A stretch of DNA of 64,000 nucleotides from Endomychus coccineus (taxonomy: Eukaryota; Arthropoda; Insecta; Coleoptera; Endomychidae). The stretch's first letter is position 1. The number at the start of each line of letters is the position of its first letter. Shown here piece by piece: positions 24,180 to 41,343 of the stretch. The notes under the pieces are model-generated. The model did no database searches. It had not been told where the DNA came from and saw only the letters and a program-made list of their open reading frames with translations. Position numbers and translations under genes: made by a program. The stretch covers positions 140,078,346 to 140,142,345 of the forward strand of contig OY294067.1 of NCBI GenBank assembly GCA_958510875.1, in the 5' to 3' direction.

Positions 24180-24850
24180 CATTACACGCAAGACGTACAA
24201 TTATAAGACCAAAGATACAAGATTATGACCCAACGGAAGTTACATACCTACTGGAGAATTCCATGTCAATCCACTGGGTTTCATCAGAAGTATGTCCAAA
24301 TATCTAGGAACATCTATCAGGAAAATACAAGCAATTTTGAAAGAAGGAAGGTTTTTCTTCGAGTCTATCGAAATCCCCAATTGATTAAGCAGCTAAATGT
24401 TTCACTAAAATACTTTAAATATTTTTTTATTTTGTAATAAGTAATCGAATCTGCTACCACATTCATGACAACTTCCGTGAGTTATTTGAATATTTTAGAA
24501 ATTGTTGTGAGTGAATTTCCGGAAAATGTACCCTCAATTTGTTGATGAATTGTCTGTTTCAACTAATGGCGCTTCGCCGATGAAAATGGTTCTAGCGGGT
24601 GGCGTGTAACATCTCCAGACCTAACACCGTGTGACTTATTTGTTTGGGGGCGAGTGAATAGTAGCCTCTTGACCACCCCTGTGGAGACCAAAGATGAACC
24701 CCGCTTGTGAATAATATAAGCCTTTAATGACATAGATCGGAAGCAAGTAACAAGCACGACTACCAGTGGAATGAACACAATAATTTTGGAGTGTCTAAAT
24801 CTAAACGGTGGACAAATAGCAAACGTTAAATTTGATCATTAACATTTGTT
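24180..24850 (+). pseudogene. mariner/Tc1-type transposase remnant
   Basis: Broken plus-strand frames show TSPDLTPCDLFVWGRVNS at about 24615-24665, the RSPDLTPCDFFLWG motif before the last catalytic acidic residue in mariner-type transposases, then FNDIDRKQVTSTTTSGMN at about 24724-24775 and a C-terminal LNLNGG. The N-terminal portion cannot be read. Dead. Confidence 0.7.
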
Positions 24851-27800
24851 CATTGGCATCAAATAAGGATATTGTTTATTGAAATTCGACTGTAATTTTC
24901 TAAAATTTCTACATTTTTACGATGGTTAAATTCATCACATTCTTACTTGAATATTGAGTATTTTCAATATCGTTCAATTTAATAAAATTCAAAATAAAAG
25001 CAGCTGTAGGAACTTCAACAAATAATTTACTATTGCATTTGACGATTCAATAAAAGTCATATTGCAATTTTCTTGCATTTTCGATGAGCTTTATTGTATA
25101 ACTGCAAATAAATGATAATAGGTAGGTATAGAGATCTCTCACACAAAATTATTCATAATTTAGCCCTGCATCGAAAAAATTTTTTTATTTAAAGTTCATA
25201 ATGATCAAAACATATCCGCTTATGCATTAATATTATACTTGAGGTTTTTCGTTTGCATTTTGAAAAATGATTAAATTGAAGGTTTTTCAAAGTGGAGTGC
25301 AAAACTGGTTTTACACAATAATTAAGTTATCTCAGATTGAGCTGAATTTAGGTCAACCTAAAATTGCTATTGCATCCCAAATTGGTAATAGAAATTTCAG
25401 TATCCCATTTAAAATCAGGAAGTATTCGTTATAACCTGAAGTGCAGCATTATTCAAAGAATAAATAGTTCATGTTTCTCTATGAGGTGGTTAAAATTTTC
25501 AGATCTCAATTCGGCTCTGAAAGTCACACACTGTTAACGAACATTCCTCGCAATTCGCCATGTATATTATATTTCTGAATTTTCTAAGACACATCAAGAT
25601 GAAGGACAACAAGTAATGGAAATTGAATGAACATCAAGATGCCCTCTAGGTGAGTTATTTTTGGGATGGCTGAGTCTTTGTCAGATTGCTCAGAAAACGC
25701 GGGTTGGCTTTTCCCCAGAACAATTCCAAAAATAGTCATGCTGGTCGGAATAGTTGCCCAAGTGGGCAAATTTGAAGGTGAAAAAATTTTGAATTACGAA
25801 GTATTCAAACCCATCAAGCGTGATATCAATCAGAAAATTCTGGTATAGGGGATCATCAAATAACAAAAATAAAGGGTGACTTAAGCTGGCATATTTAAAA
25901 CTGTATATTAAATGACGCGAGAGGCAACATCAAACTCGGAGTTAGTCAGGTGTGAGGTCAAGATCACACTCAATGAAGACCTAGTTGATAACAACAGCAA
26001 ACTTAATGCATCGTGCAACAAATGTATACTTTTTGCACTTGTTAATAAGATTTGTTTTTCAATTCAAAATAAAGTAGATACTTATTATTATCACAGCTTA
26101 TAACTTTTGGTATGTTGCTTCATTAAATTAAATTAAAAGAAAATATTTCGTCTCAATGGTTCTTTTAATGAGCATGATGCAATAATTGCACTAGTTTAGG
26201 ATGTTCGCCGTAATTCCCTTCCTATTGATCCAAAATTCAACTGAAGGAAATAGTCTCCGAAAAATTCCATTCCTAATCGTGATGACCAAAGGAGAGAATG
26301 CCCTGGCGAGCATGAATAATATTTTTTTGCATGGAATTTGGGATTCAGAATCAAAATTTATGCTTCAAATGGAATGTTCCGCAAAAAGTGATATTTTCAG
26401 AGTAAGATATTTGTGTGCACAACTATTTCCACAAACATCTGTGATGACATTCGACGAGACGATGAGTTATTTATCCAAGTTACAAATCATTTTTATAATA
26501 TTATTCAAGAAGGTCGATATACTACTGATCGACTTAAACGACTAAATCAAAATATACTCAATGCAAAACTTACTATATTAATTTTATTTCAGTTAAATCT
26601 AACGTTATTTTATTATTCCTTCGAGTTTTGATTAAAAACATCCACTTTCATCAAGAATATACAAAAACTTGATTGATATTTGTCACTGGTTGGAGGTTAT
26701 TCGTGGCATGGAAGCGGAAAATCGCACTTTCTACTCTTGTCTTATTGTAGGTATAGTTGCCCCGCCTCCCATATTGAGAAAATGTATCTACCGTTTTTCG
26801 ATTGCTGACCAATTTTTGCAGTTGAAAACTATGTACCTAACTTTGGAAAGGAAATTTTCCTAATTCACAGCTGTGGTTGTGTGGTTCAAGTAGAAATTAT
26901 GCTACGGCCAGGATGATTTCACCTTAAAGAACGCAAACCATTCATTGTATTATTACATAAGGTATAGCATAGAATACTCGGTTTTGTTGTATTGTGTTTA
27001 TTTGTTCTGAATATTGCACGTGAATACGAAAAAGTTCACTGTGAAGAATTCGAACATGTTTATCGGGTGATATGCAAATATCGAAAGAAACGTCGCCTAC
27101 CTCTTAACAAATAAGGAAAGCGCGAAAGACTGTTGGTTTCTTCCAGTCAAGAAACGGATAGTGTAAATTGTAGAATGGTATAAAACTTGGTCATTATTTA
27201 TTCTCGTTTATTACAATCCACATATTCAACCATGCACGACTGAAATCGCTTTCGTTCTGTTTAAAAAAGGCTATGTAGATATATTGGTAATTATTTTAAC
27301 TGGATGAATGAATTGTGATAAGATTATTATACTGTTGTAAATTATTCGCACTTACATACTGAATCTGAAGACACGTTTAGCTGCTATAAGCCAACCGCGG
27401 TGGGAATAAAAATTTATGGCAGCATTAGGAAACTTGCAGGCACTCTTATTGATTTCAATTTCGAATAATGTTGTTCAATCTTCTAATTTCGAATGAGCAA
27501 TAGTTCTTTGATTCCCAACTGGAAAAATTATATTGACTGTTATATTTTATTTGAGAAAGGTTGGCGCACACATATTGTGTGAAAGAAAATTTTTTTTAAT
27601 TTTGTCATTGAGCCCAAGTTGATCCTTCACTAGTTTGATGATGTAAGAAAATGTAAATTTAGTTATTCTGGAATTTCAGTGCTTGTTCTATAGATAACAT
27701 TGATATGATGTAAATATGAGGAATGATATTCTTCTCTTTAGTTTATGTCGCAGGCACGTTCTACTCACAGATAATTACTTCGATACTTTGAGCCATTTGA

Positions 27801-28929
27801 GTAAACACTTAACTCAATTACAGTCAACCTAGCTGGTGCTTGTAAATCTTGTGTGAACTCGGTTAGAATATGTTCATATTAAGACAAAAGCTATAGATTC
27901 TCGGTCAGATGATTATGATCTAGTAGAAAAGTCAACCACGAGCAATAAGAAAGGAGTAATGGAATTTTTGCAAACTCATTATCCCGACATGTATTGAAAT
28001 AGAAAACAATGTAGTATGCTAATGATGACTTCATCGTTAAGAAACCAGCACCGCAGCTAAAGCGGGGCCTGCAGAAAATAGTTTCAAAAGGAATGAACAT
28101 TTTTCGAAACAATACCGTTGCAAAAAAAAACGAGAATTTGCAAAAATTCGGAGCATATTAATTCAGAGAAATTGATGAAGACTTTATCTCCTCAATTCCA
28201 TCAACATACTCAATAGTAGATTTGAGTCTGATAAAGTCACATTATACGAATTAGAAATGAACCATCAACTTGAATTATTAGCAAGCTAAAACAGTTTGTA
28301 CTGATGAATGGAGGCTGTCAAAACGGTTACCATGCACGTATTCTATAATATTTTATTCATTAGGTACTCAATTGTGAATGAATGAAAACGTGTATTAAAT
28401 TTTGATTCTTATCCTTGCAAATATAAATCCTTGATAATTTGTCGTACATCATGGAATTATTAAGTGAACTGTGAAAACGTATGTCGTTTATCTCACGGTC
28501 CATTTACTCTGGTGGCATAAATGTACCCGAAACCATCATTAACGAAGACACAAGGGGGCTCCAAGATCATTACTAGAAAATCTTCCACAATGTACAAGCG
28601 GGAATACACTACATTAAAAAACTGGCATGAAAAACAGTGTGATTGCGGTAATGGAAGATGGTCTAAGGGCCTATATGAATCAACGATGTGCTAGATTCAG
28701 TCCTAATTTTATATGTTAAAAAGCTATTTAGAATTCCGAGGAAATGTTCAAGTTCGCAGGTTTTTTCTTATGGAATGAAGAAAATGAAATTTTTATTTGT
28801 CCCTTGTAGGTAATTACATTTCTAATAAGGAAGAATGAACGTTATATTTCATATAAAGGTTAAGGTTTTGAGTGTAGAAGATATTGAACGTTTTCTGTTA
28901 GGAGCTCTCGATGACCATTGCTTATAAAA
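24851..28929. other. 4-kb AT-rich stretch, no gene recognised
   Basis: Open frames up to 114 codons (26201-26545) lack recognisable domains, overlap other frames and are not longer than chance allows here. No repeats stood out. Confidence 0.5.
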
Positions 28930-30565
28930 AAAACTAGAACCACAAAAACTTGATGTAATGTGGTTCAAGCTTGATAATCACAAGCATACAAAATTCGTCG
29001 TTTGTTTCCATTTATCAACTAACGAACCAGATCGTGCTGACCTCTTCGGAGTTCTTTATCTGGAACTTGACTTCATTCAGCAGAACTATTCAGCAGCTGA
29101 AAATTATATTCATCGAGGATTTTCATGTTCACAACTTCACCATTGGAAAACTGACAATACCCTTGATGACACGTACCTATATCACTCCAGGAACGAATCT
29201 AATAGGCCTACTTGCCTACGTAACAAATATATGAGCCCGCCATTGGAAAATATAGGGAATCTCTACTTGTAGCATTAAATATCTCCAAAGCATTCACCTA
29301 GTCTGACACAATAACCTTCTTGGTAAACTTCTAGTATATGAATTTGCACCACAACTTCATCATTTACTTCCAGTATTCTTTCAGATAGATCATCCTCTAG
29401 TCTCCTCCGATACAATGACTACCAACGTTGATGTCACAGTGATCAGCAATTGTTTCTGCGATCAGTTGAAAGTGACAGATATGCGGATTATGGTATACTC
29501 CTTACCGCTCCCTCCTCTAGAGCATCTGTATCATCCAATGAAGCCAAGACAGAGACAGGTCGATGCAATGAATGAAGATCTGGCAAGAACGCTGAAATGG
29601 GGATCTGATAATCTAGGATGGATTCCCTAATCCCTAACATGGAGATGTCGGGTACAACTGTTCCTTAAAAAGTCCTCAATATCAGTATTTATTATCACAA
29701 CGTACAGCATTCTCGCATGGGATACTCGCGTATCATCAACTGCGAAAATGCTTCACAGGAATAACTTTTTTTTCTGTTTCGTATCAAGATCTACTTTAAA
29801 CTCCAGCAGATCCTAGAGATCTACAAATAACAGATTCGACCTATCCCGGATACTAATCACATATGTACATGAACATACGCTGAAGCTCTCAGATTTTATT
29901 CAAAAGAGTTCTGGTTGGTCACACTTACCAACTCATTCATCTCCTTGAAACATTGTAGAAAGATGAGCGATCTCTCCCTTCATAGATATTAGCATGGTCG
30001 ATGCTTATCCGTTATTCCTCCAAGAGCGATTCCAGGAAGGCAGACTTAACGAGCTCAGGCTAGTCGCCTTTTCTTTATCAGGCTCGAGATCTGCCGAACA
30101 TTTTTTCATTGTTCTATCGAAGGGGCGAAAATTGTGGAACTCACTTAAAGGTGTATTTCTTGAAAATCATAGCCTCCAAACTTTCAAGAAAAATGTCAAT
30201 GTCTACCTCCTCCCAAACACTTCATGGCTGACTCACACGACTTTCTACATTTTCCTCTAGTTTTATCTAAATATAAATAAGAGAGCCTAATTTTATCAAT
30301 GGATGTCTAGATATTTTGCTCAACTGGAGGAAACTGAGAAAATAAAATACTTTAACTTTTCAAAATTGACACATGTGTTGGTTAGAATACTTCTTGGGTA
30401 GAGGATAGATAAACTAGAATCAAAACTTCAAAGACAACAACCTCAACAACAGAAGTTCTATCTATCTATCGCCGTAAAATGAAGAATGAATAACTTTCTG
30501 AAATTGAATAGAAACAGCCGTTTTGTGAAGAAAATCCATTATAAACTTAAATAAAATAACTTTCT
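28930..30565 (+). pseudogene. second copy of the CR1/Jockey-like LINE (EN tail, RT and 3' end)
   Basis: Plus strand in broken frames: an endonuclease-like IFIEDFHVHN at about 29103-29135 (compare GDFNVHN), RT pieces NNLLGKLLVYEFAPQLHHLL at about 29308-29365, and a C-terminal frame 29994-30260 (LWNSLKGVF, SLQTFKKNVNVYLL) equivalent to 22970-23060. 30485-30565 is the shared 3' UTR. Internally deleted and full of stops. Confidence 0.75.
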
Positions 30566-31795
30566 CCCGATTTTATAACTTAACTTATCTATTCAATCAT
30601 TAAAATTGGAATACCCGTTGACATATCATTTATAATAAAGTTCCAGTTCAAAAAAATGTAGAACTGATTAATTTTCAGTATGGGGCGTAGACAAATGAGA
30701 GAAATAATAAAATAGAGATATTTCAATCACAAATATGAATTTGGAAATAAGAAGATTATTGGGTTTCACTGCGTTCCGATTCCGCTGTCTGTATTGAATT
30801 TCCATCCCCAATTGATCAAGGTAGGAGACAAAGAATAATAACCTCTTACAGCTGACCATATTTAGGCGTCAAATCACATTATTTTATGAAATAGCTTATG
30901 TTCAACAAATCGTAATTATAATTAAGTTTCCAGAACCACACTTTCGCGATTTAAATTAGATTCTTCGCAACATTGTACTTCGATCTAGCTTCCCGATAGA
31001 TGGAATACTCTCCTTTCCTGTTGCCCTTTCTCAAGTATCTATTAAACCTTGTCTCGAATTGTCCCATGCTCTTGTGGTTAATAACTATTTCATGTTACTG
31101 TAAACAACACTGGCAACATGTACAAAAGAACATGAAGTAGATTACAGAATTTGTAATTGTGGAAATGCCTCAGATAGGTTAATTTGTATTAATTGTAAAA
31201 TACGTTACAATATGAATATAAACATAACAATACACTAGTGGATGAATCAAGTTCTCAAGCGTTCTTGGGTCGTATCTTCCCACGCTTGTATATCCGAAAT
31301 GTCTAGCATAAAAGAGACTATTTAGGAAACTTGCAAGAAGTTAAAGGGCTTGGTTAAGGTGGGGCACGCGCTACATCAGTGACGTTATGTTGTGGCGCAT
31401 AAGATGCAATATGCCCTTCAGTCCATTTCAGAATCGGTCGTTGACTTGGACACCTGAAGGAAGGGCTGCGCATTAAGACATAAGCTTCTCGTCTATTTAG
31501 ATAATTCCATGAATTATAAAAACATCATAAGCCTCAATTGAAAGAAATTAACGAAAAGAGCAGTGTCGCCGCTGTTGGCACGTGAAATAATAAGGAAGTA
31601 ACTTAATTATATAATGTGATGTTCTTATACATTTACTTGGGTATTATAAATGAATATTACGCGGTCGTAACTAGAGCCTGTAAATATGTGAGAATTTTTA
31701 AGTTACCGAAAAATTTTATGAATGACAGTTTTCAAAATTATAGGTTTGTTATTATTAATTCTCTCATTCCCATTTAATAGCCCACATCTTCGTTA
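30566..31795. other. no gene recognised
   Basis: AT-rich, with a GC-richer patch at 31330-31480 that I could not assign. Confidence 0.5.
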
Positions 31796-31799
31796 ACTC

Positions 31800-31970
31800 T
31801 AATATTTATGGGTTATCCTTTAAGTATGAATATTCGACCCGATGGGTCTCCCCAAAACAATATATGGACTGGATGGCTTGACGGTGATATTGTTCTTGGA
31901 TTTTTCCTACTTCCAAGAATATATTGTTTGAAATTCAATATCTGTCGAGTTATTTCTTATTCGTATTTGG
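31800..31970 (+). pseudogene. mariner-type (DUF4817 group) transposase fragment
   Basis: NNIWTGWLDGDIVLGFFLLP at about 31856-31915 resembles the NVWAG..GD.LIGP..LP segment around the second catalytic Asp of insect DDE transposases that carry DUF4817. No other motif survives. Confidence 0.5.
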
Positions 31971-32099
31971 TATTTGGTAGAAAACACCATAAAAAATGTC
32001 ACTGGTCTACTAGTTTCAAAATAACTTATTCAACACATTGCATAATTTAAATATGTTCCCAATGATGAAATTATGTACGTGATTAATAAATTTTACAAT

Positions 32100-32935
32100 T
32101 CCCACTGTACGCTTCGATTTATTTGTGCAATAGAAGTGAACAAAAACATAAATTTCCTAGATGAACATTAGGCATGATCCAGATGGAAAACTAAAAACTT
32201 CGTGATTTGCTAAAGAAGTTTGGTCTCAATGATATCTTCACTTTAATTCAGTTGCACCAACAAGTTATGAAAAAAGTGTTATAACAGCCATACAGATCGC
32301 GCTGTTAAATTGTCCCATCCAGAGGACCGTCCCAAAAAATTGAAAATTGTTCGTAACAAACTGGAAATGAATGTCCACCCAAAAACATTTCTCAACCCCA
32401 TCATTAAAGAAAGAATAAACAAAATCTATAATGGAACGTCATATATAAATAACATAAACGGTAATTCAGATAATTTTATAACATTACCATACATTCCGGT
32501 GACCTTAGAGAAAACCAAGAAATGTTTTGAAAAATATGATATAATTGTTGCATAAACCTACTAACTGTGTTGGTAAATATTTTTCAAATCTGAAACCTTT
32601 AATACCTAAAGATAAACAAACTCACACATGTATACAAATTAAATCGTTTAGATTGCGATGGGGCTTATACATGACTCTCTAAACAATATTTGTTAAAAAG
32701 TAAGTATGGCCCTAATTATAGTACCAGAAACAAAAAAATTCGACCGTTCGTGCTAAACATTGTTTTGATTATAACCATTATTTCGATTATAAAAATGTTA
32801 ATATCTTAACTAAAGAAACCAATTATTATAAAAGATCTATTCTGGAGTCTGTAAGTCATATAGCGGACGTTCAATCATTATGTCAGATTTATACCAATTT
32901 AATTAATTAAAACCCTTGTAAATTCCTACATGCGT
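32100..32935 (+). pseudogene. Penelope-like element remnant (RT end, linker, GIY-YIG)
   Basis: Plus strand, broken: INFLDEH near 32150, YEKSVITAL near 32267, LSHPEDRPKKLKIVRNKLEM at about 32308-32370, ITLPYIPVTLEKTKKCFEKY at about 32472-32535, a GKYFSNLKPLIPKDK linker, then the GIY-YIG region with damaged core and CFDYNHYFDYKNVNIL, YYKRSILESVSHIADVQ at about 32760-32880. The order is that of Penelope-like ORFs. Stops at several points. Confidence 0.8.
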
Positions 32936-35754
32936 CTTTATAATGTTGAGAGTAGTAGTAGATAGCAATATATCTAATAAGGTCAGGCATATCTTTTTTC
33001 TCACAGAAATACTTTAATGAGATATACAAATGTAAGATTCATCAATAATATTGAAAAATCCCACCCTTGCCATAAGAATGGACATGACAAGAAAAAAATG
33101 AAAATTCATCCATTGTCTTGGCTGTTTTTGTTTATTATTCATTTTCGGTCAACACCCAACTTCTAAACCTACAATTTGTTCGTTTGTTGAGCTGAATGAT
33201 TCACATGGATCAATACTGTGGATTTTGAATTTTTGCTTGCTAACCAGCATCTACATATTTCCACTTATGCCTCAAATTGAGAATAACTTGAATTTGTCTT
33301 TTGAACCTTTCGGTTTTTTCGACATTTTACTTCTTGTGAGTTCTACAGTGGAAATCATATTTGTTTCAGATACCGCCACATTGTTGCAATGTCTATCCGA
33401 CCTAACAGAAAATATTGAAATATAGTTTCATAATATCTTCTTCTGATTGATAATTTGATTAAATTTGTAAATATCCAATTTTCAATAATGAATTATCAAT
33501 GTTGGGAGTAAGCGTACGCGTGTTAGACTTCAACAAAATACTTTATTGTGGGCGGGTTTTTGTACAGTAAAGTAACCTCATTTTGCCTATTTTTGACACT
33601 AGTGTTATATTTCTTATGTAATAATACCTAATTTGAAATTTTTAGTTAAGTGTGTTTGATTAAACTGAAAAATATGTTCACAGTGGAAGAAAAGATTAGT
33701 TTTACAAATCCATAAAACAATATACGGAAAAAATTGAACCTAAATATCATCTCTTCATTCTTATTGTCACTAATGAATTACTAGAATTTTCTGATCCAAG
33801 TTCATCAATGCAAAGAAAAAGAAAAATTTGAATTGCGATGTACTTTTAAATTATTTTCTGATGTTATTGATCTTGGTAAAAATATGTTCAGAGGGACGGC
33901 ACTATTTATTACTTACACTTTTAATACGGAGTTCAAATTTCATCATGTTAAGCATGTAATAGTAAGCTTCTGCGAACGATCTTATATGATTAGGATTATT
34001 CTGAAATTATTACACTGAGTAGTACGAAGGAACATGATAATTGTAATGAACACTTAAATAAATTACTTTCCTCATCCTGTCTGGTAGTTCGTATTTCCAT
34101 TTATATTTTTCTTGTCCCAACGATGAAACATTGTTTACATTGTTTGTGTGCAAAGAATTTGTTCTATTTTGTTCAAATATGAAACAAGGAAAATACAAAA
34201 AATTTGTTTCATATTATGTTCATAAAAATAATATATAAAACCAATTTGGGGTTGTGTTGAGTGATAGGAAAGGTGAGGGACTATGAAAAAATCGATACAC
34301 ATTAAATTTATCAGCAGTTTATATTTATCTGATCAAGTGTGATTTTAAAGAGCTGAGCACAACCACATATGAATATACTACATCGACTTGAACAGTTTAT
34401 GCATTTAACAACTGAAATTTTCACATGTACAAATAAATAGGATGTTTTGTGTGATAATAATTTACAATATCCATGTATTCAAATATCACATTCACAATAT
34501 TACAACAGCCTCATGAGTCGAATAAGTTTTTAACAGTATCTTTTGATAAGGTAACATCTAATATTTAGGATATAAAAATAGATAGTTATAAAGTGCAATT
34601 GAAAGGGGTAATTTGTAGATTTCGCACACCATTAACAACAATTTTAAGAACAGCCGGAATTTTCAACAATATTAGATTTCATTTGTTATGCTATTTACAA
34701 TAGTTAACGTTACATATTTACAATATATACATCCGCATAATTAATATGACATTAGGCCTATGGTATTTGTAGCTTATTTTTAGGGTGGCAAGCGAGCCAC
34801 AAATAATATGTTGAAATTCTGCAAATATGAATCTAGCTAGATAGATTAGAACAGTCGTAAACTCTCATGGCATGTGAAAAGTACACTCCAGTGATCCAGC
34901 ATAATCAGTATTTTATCGATTTGAGTGATTTTCCTGATGAAAAACTATAATCGGTAAATCGAAGATTATGCCTTCCCTGCATTGGTAACTATGAAATTTG
35001 CTATTAACAATATATGGCCTCGCATGATAGGCTGAATTAACTTACTCAAGACACTTCTTTAAGGCAATCTCGACAATAACTTCCATTGATATTCCGGTAA
35101 CTGGAGCTTTTACTCCATCACAACACACTCCAAAATTCGTGTGCGTTAGGACAGAAGCACTTGACTCATATTGACTTTAGATGAGACTATTGACAACATT
35201 CAATAACTAACAAATAAATACAGTACAACTTAATGATCAACAATTTGTAAAAAAAAACTAGTACGGAATGTATAAAATAGTTTTAAAATTGTTATTTGGC
35301 AACAACAGTAGTTTCTACTAATTAATAATTAAAGCCTTTGTTAAATTGTGTCTATAATGTTAAAACTATACAATTCGAGTGTCTACGACACCAGAAAATA
35401 AAATATAAATATATTAACAAATTAACCATATACATTTGCGGCAGAGAAATTCGCAAGTTTCAGTCTGGCAGCGTAGAACTTACTCGAGTTGCTGCGTTAG
35501 AAGTTAATTATAATTATTATTAACATAATACATACACTCAGGTCTTAAGGTCCACATATAAGTATAAACTATTGACAGAAATGGCACACACTAAATCGGG
35601 CTCAGGGCCAATGGAGATCAGGGGTTCAGGTCGCTTATTGTGCACTTCATTCTATACGCACGTAGATTAGCTGAGCGGAATCGGTGCCGAGATCACAGTC
35701 ATCGCGTATAAAGAGAACACATTCGCCGGGTGCCAGCTCGGCGGTGGGTAATTC
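32936..35754 (-). other. downstream of stripe; contains the stripe 3' UTR
   Basis: No other gene seen. Going down from the stripe stop at 35755, the first canonical AATAAA I noticed on the gene's strand is at 33910-33905, with another at 33547-33542. A long 3' UTR is therefore possible, but variant signals nearer the stop were not excluded. Confidence 0.4.
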
Positions 35755-39266
<3,512 letters not shown>

Positions 39267-39588
39267 CTGTAATGGGTGGTGGTTCCACGAGAGTTGATGG
39301 CCCAAAAAACGAAGGTATGTCTCCAGAAGTAGTGACTGGGGTATTGAGATCTCCCGGTTGGGGTTCTGAAGGTAAGGGTTCGTCGATCGCTGTACAGACT
39401 GAAGCCGACACCGGGCTGCTTCCGCTATCTAGGGAAGAGCCCGTACTCTTGTAGAGGCACGTGTCGAAGCTCAGCACGTTGAAATGATGGGCAGCGGCGG
39501 CTGCCGCCGATTCTGTTAACAAAAAGGCGGAAGCGTGATGATGGTGAAGGTGCTGTGCAGGCAGCGTGTCCAAGCCGTCCATGATCAT
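39267..39588 (-). CDS. sr: stripe proximal alternative first coding exon (isoform B-like)
   Basis: N-terminal coding exon of 107 codons plus one base. It ends ACAG|GTGAGT, so its phase-1 G joins the GC of the common exon to make Gly followed by TLDPEE. The start chosen is the first ATG of the predicted transcript, in a good context (GTCACCATGA), giving a protein that begins MIMDGLDTLPAQ. The frame stays open further upstream but has no ATG there. Visible features are a short His run (HLHHHH), an Ala run (SAAAAAAHH) and Ser/Pro-rich acidic sequence ending VEPPPITG, which suggests an activation region (inference). Spliced to 35755-37166 it gives 577 residues. The GC-rich sequence just upstream looks like a promoter, so this is more likely a first exon than an internal one. 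Confidence 0.88.
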
Positions 39589-39820
39589 GGTGACCGACGG
39601 GTTGGAGACACTCGCCGGAGCGGGCCCGCCTTTCACAGAACAAGCAGGACTTGTAGCGCCAATACGCACTACACTAACGTTCTCGTCACCACTCGTCTCG
39701 GGGGTGAGGTAGTGACAAGACGCTTTGCCGGTTCGCGACGCAAGTGCACGCACGAGCGCGGTCAAGGGTACTATACTGTCGGCACGACCTCCTCGTGTGA
39801 AAGCTTCTCTTAAACTAGTT
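39589..39820 (-). other. probable 5' UTR of the proximal stripe transcript
   Basis: GC-rich stretch between the proximal promoter elements and the first ATG at 39588. It contains no ATG on the minus strand, as expected for a leader that scans straight to the stripe start. A start site near 39815 is inferred only from the TATA-like CATAAAAG at about 39841-39848, so the upstream limit is approximate. Confidence 0.45.
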
Positions 39821-39840
39821 GCGGCGCGAGCGCGACTTTA

Positions 39841-39976
39841 CTTTTATGAATGGAGCATCTGTTCCATATTTGGAAGTCGCAATCAAGAAGAGAACCAATC
39901 GCAGGCCGCGACAGCTTTTCCCCTCCCAAGATTTCCCACTGCAACGCGATCGTAATGTGACGTCTTTATGACGTAA
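39841..39976 (-). promoter_or_regulatory. proximal stripe promoter with CArG box, two CREs and TATA-like element
   Basis: Directly upstream of the proximal exon. A perfect CArG box CCATATTTGG lies at 39864-39873 inside the palindrome TTCCATATTTGGAA, so Ets-type GGAA cores sit on both sides. Two CRE-type motifs follow at 39958-39964 (TGACGTC) and 39969-39976 (TGACGTAA). On the gene's strand a TATA-like CATAAAAG sits about 20 bases downstream of the CArG box. SRF and CREB sites are the known control elements of vertebrate EGR1. Use of these sites here is inference. Confidence 0.65.
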
Positions 39977-39979
39977 CAC

Positions 39980-41340
39980 GGCGCTCGATGAACGCCGGAC
40001 AACGTTCTGTTGAATCGATTCCAGAAATATGAACTTTTAACAAGGATATACAGTATTCTGCAATGAGATACCGCCATAATTCACTCGCATTATATAAGTT
40101 TACATTATGGGGCACCTATAAATTATAAAATAAATTATTTAATCTTTCAAAATCACGCACTAATTCCATGAGTAAGTAACATATGTTCAGACATCAGGTC
40201 TTCTTTGCTCACTTTGAGATTTAATCAGAAATAGAATAGAACTTGACTCGAACAAAACAACCAGATATCCAAGTGTTAAAAATATAACCACTCATTTTGT
40301 AACAAAATAATAAAACGTACTATTTTTGAGAACATCTGTTGCGGTTCTTTATAAATAGCTCCAATCTAAAACTATAAATACATGTCATATAAAAAACAAA
40401 CAATGATTTCATATAAAAGAATACTGAAAGTCCCATTCTTCTCCTCTAATTTTCACTTTAAAGTGATGAACATGGGAACTGTAACGTTTTTGGGCGCAGT
40501 AGCCACGTTTGTAGTGATATTTTTGACATCTACCCTCAGTTTTCCAAATGGAATTATTGCATTTTATTCAACCATAATGACAATAGTGTTGTTCATATCA
40601 CACGTGTATATTTAACATGCAGAATTGTCCGAGATTCAAGTGACATCATCGATGTGAATTCACAATTTATTTTATACATTTACTGTGTGGCAAATGTTGA
40701 TAGGGCATGTGACAACCGGTCTCAATTTAAAACATAGAGTAGTAAAATACATTATGTAGATTATTTGAATGAAATTTCAGTGTAATATAGAGTATATCTT
40801 AACGTCTTCAATAAGCGGTTTCTAAACAATATCCAATATATTTTCTGTTCCTACAATCATATATTTGAAGTGTTCGAAACCTATTCTGCTCGCAAAAACG
40901 AGAGAAGTCTGTGATCAATGGTTTATTTCTAGTTTTATCAAAAATCATTGTTTATCAAAAAAAATTTTTTTGTTGGATTCTTGTTGAATATCATAGAACT
41001 CAACTACTTGGTTTGTAATTATGGATTCGTTCTAGAAAATACTTTTCTGAGATATAGACGCAAAGTGTTTCAAAATGATTATTTGAACTGTCACAACCGT
41101 GAGATCTGTAAAATAGTTAATAACTATTATCAATGTAAACATGATCTATTTCCCAAGTATTTTCATATAATTTATGACTTTAAAAAGATTATAACAGTTC
41201 AGAAGACATACTTATTTTATTTTCTAATTTACAATTTATACATTTTAAAATCAGTATCAATTGATACAAGTTTTGGTTTTACGTTACAAATATTTGGTTA
41301 AATTGGAAATTTTCATTATTCGTAACAGGTGTATATCTCA
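39980..41340 (-). other. stripe distal intron / proximal upstream region, no gene recognised
   Basis: AT-rich sequence. It includes two open frames on the plus strand (40382-40615, 40948-41301) with no recognisable domain. Their length is within what chance allows at this base composition. Confidence 0.6.
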
Positions 41341-41343
41341 ATG

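Noticed and set aside
26201..26545. 114-codon ORF as a host gene
   Set aside because: No recognised motif, overlaps another frame, and not longer than chance allows.
40948..41301. 117-codon ORF as a host gene
   Set aside because: AT-driven composition (Phe, Ile, Tyr, Asn, Lys), no domain and a length expected about once by chance in this much AT-rich sequence.
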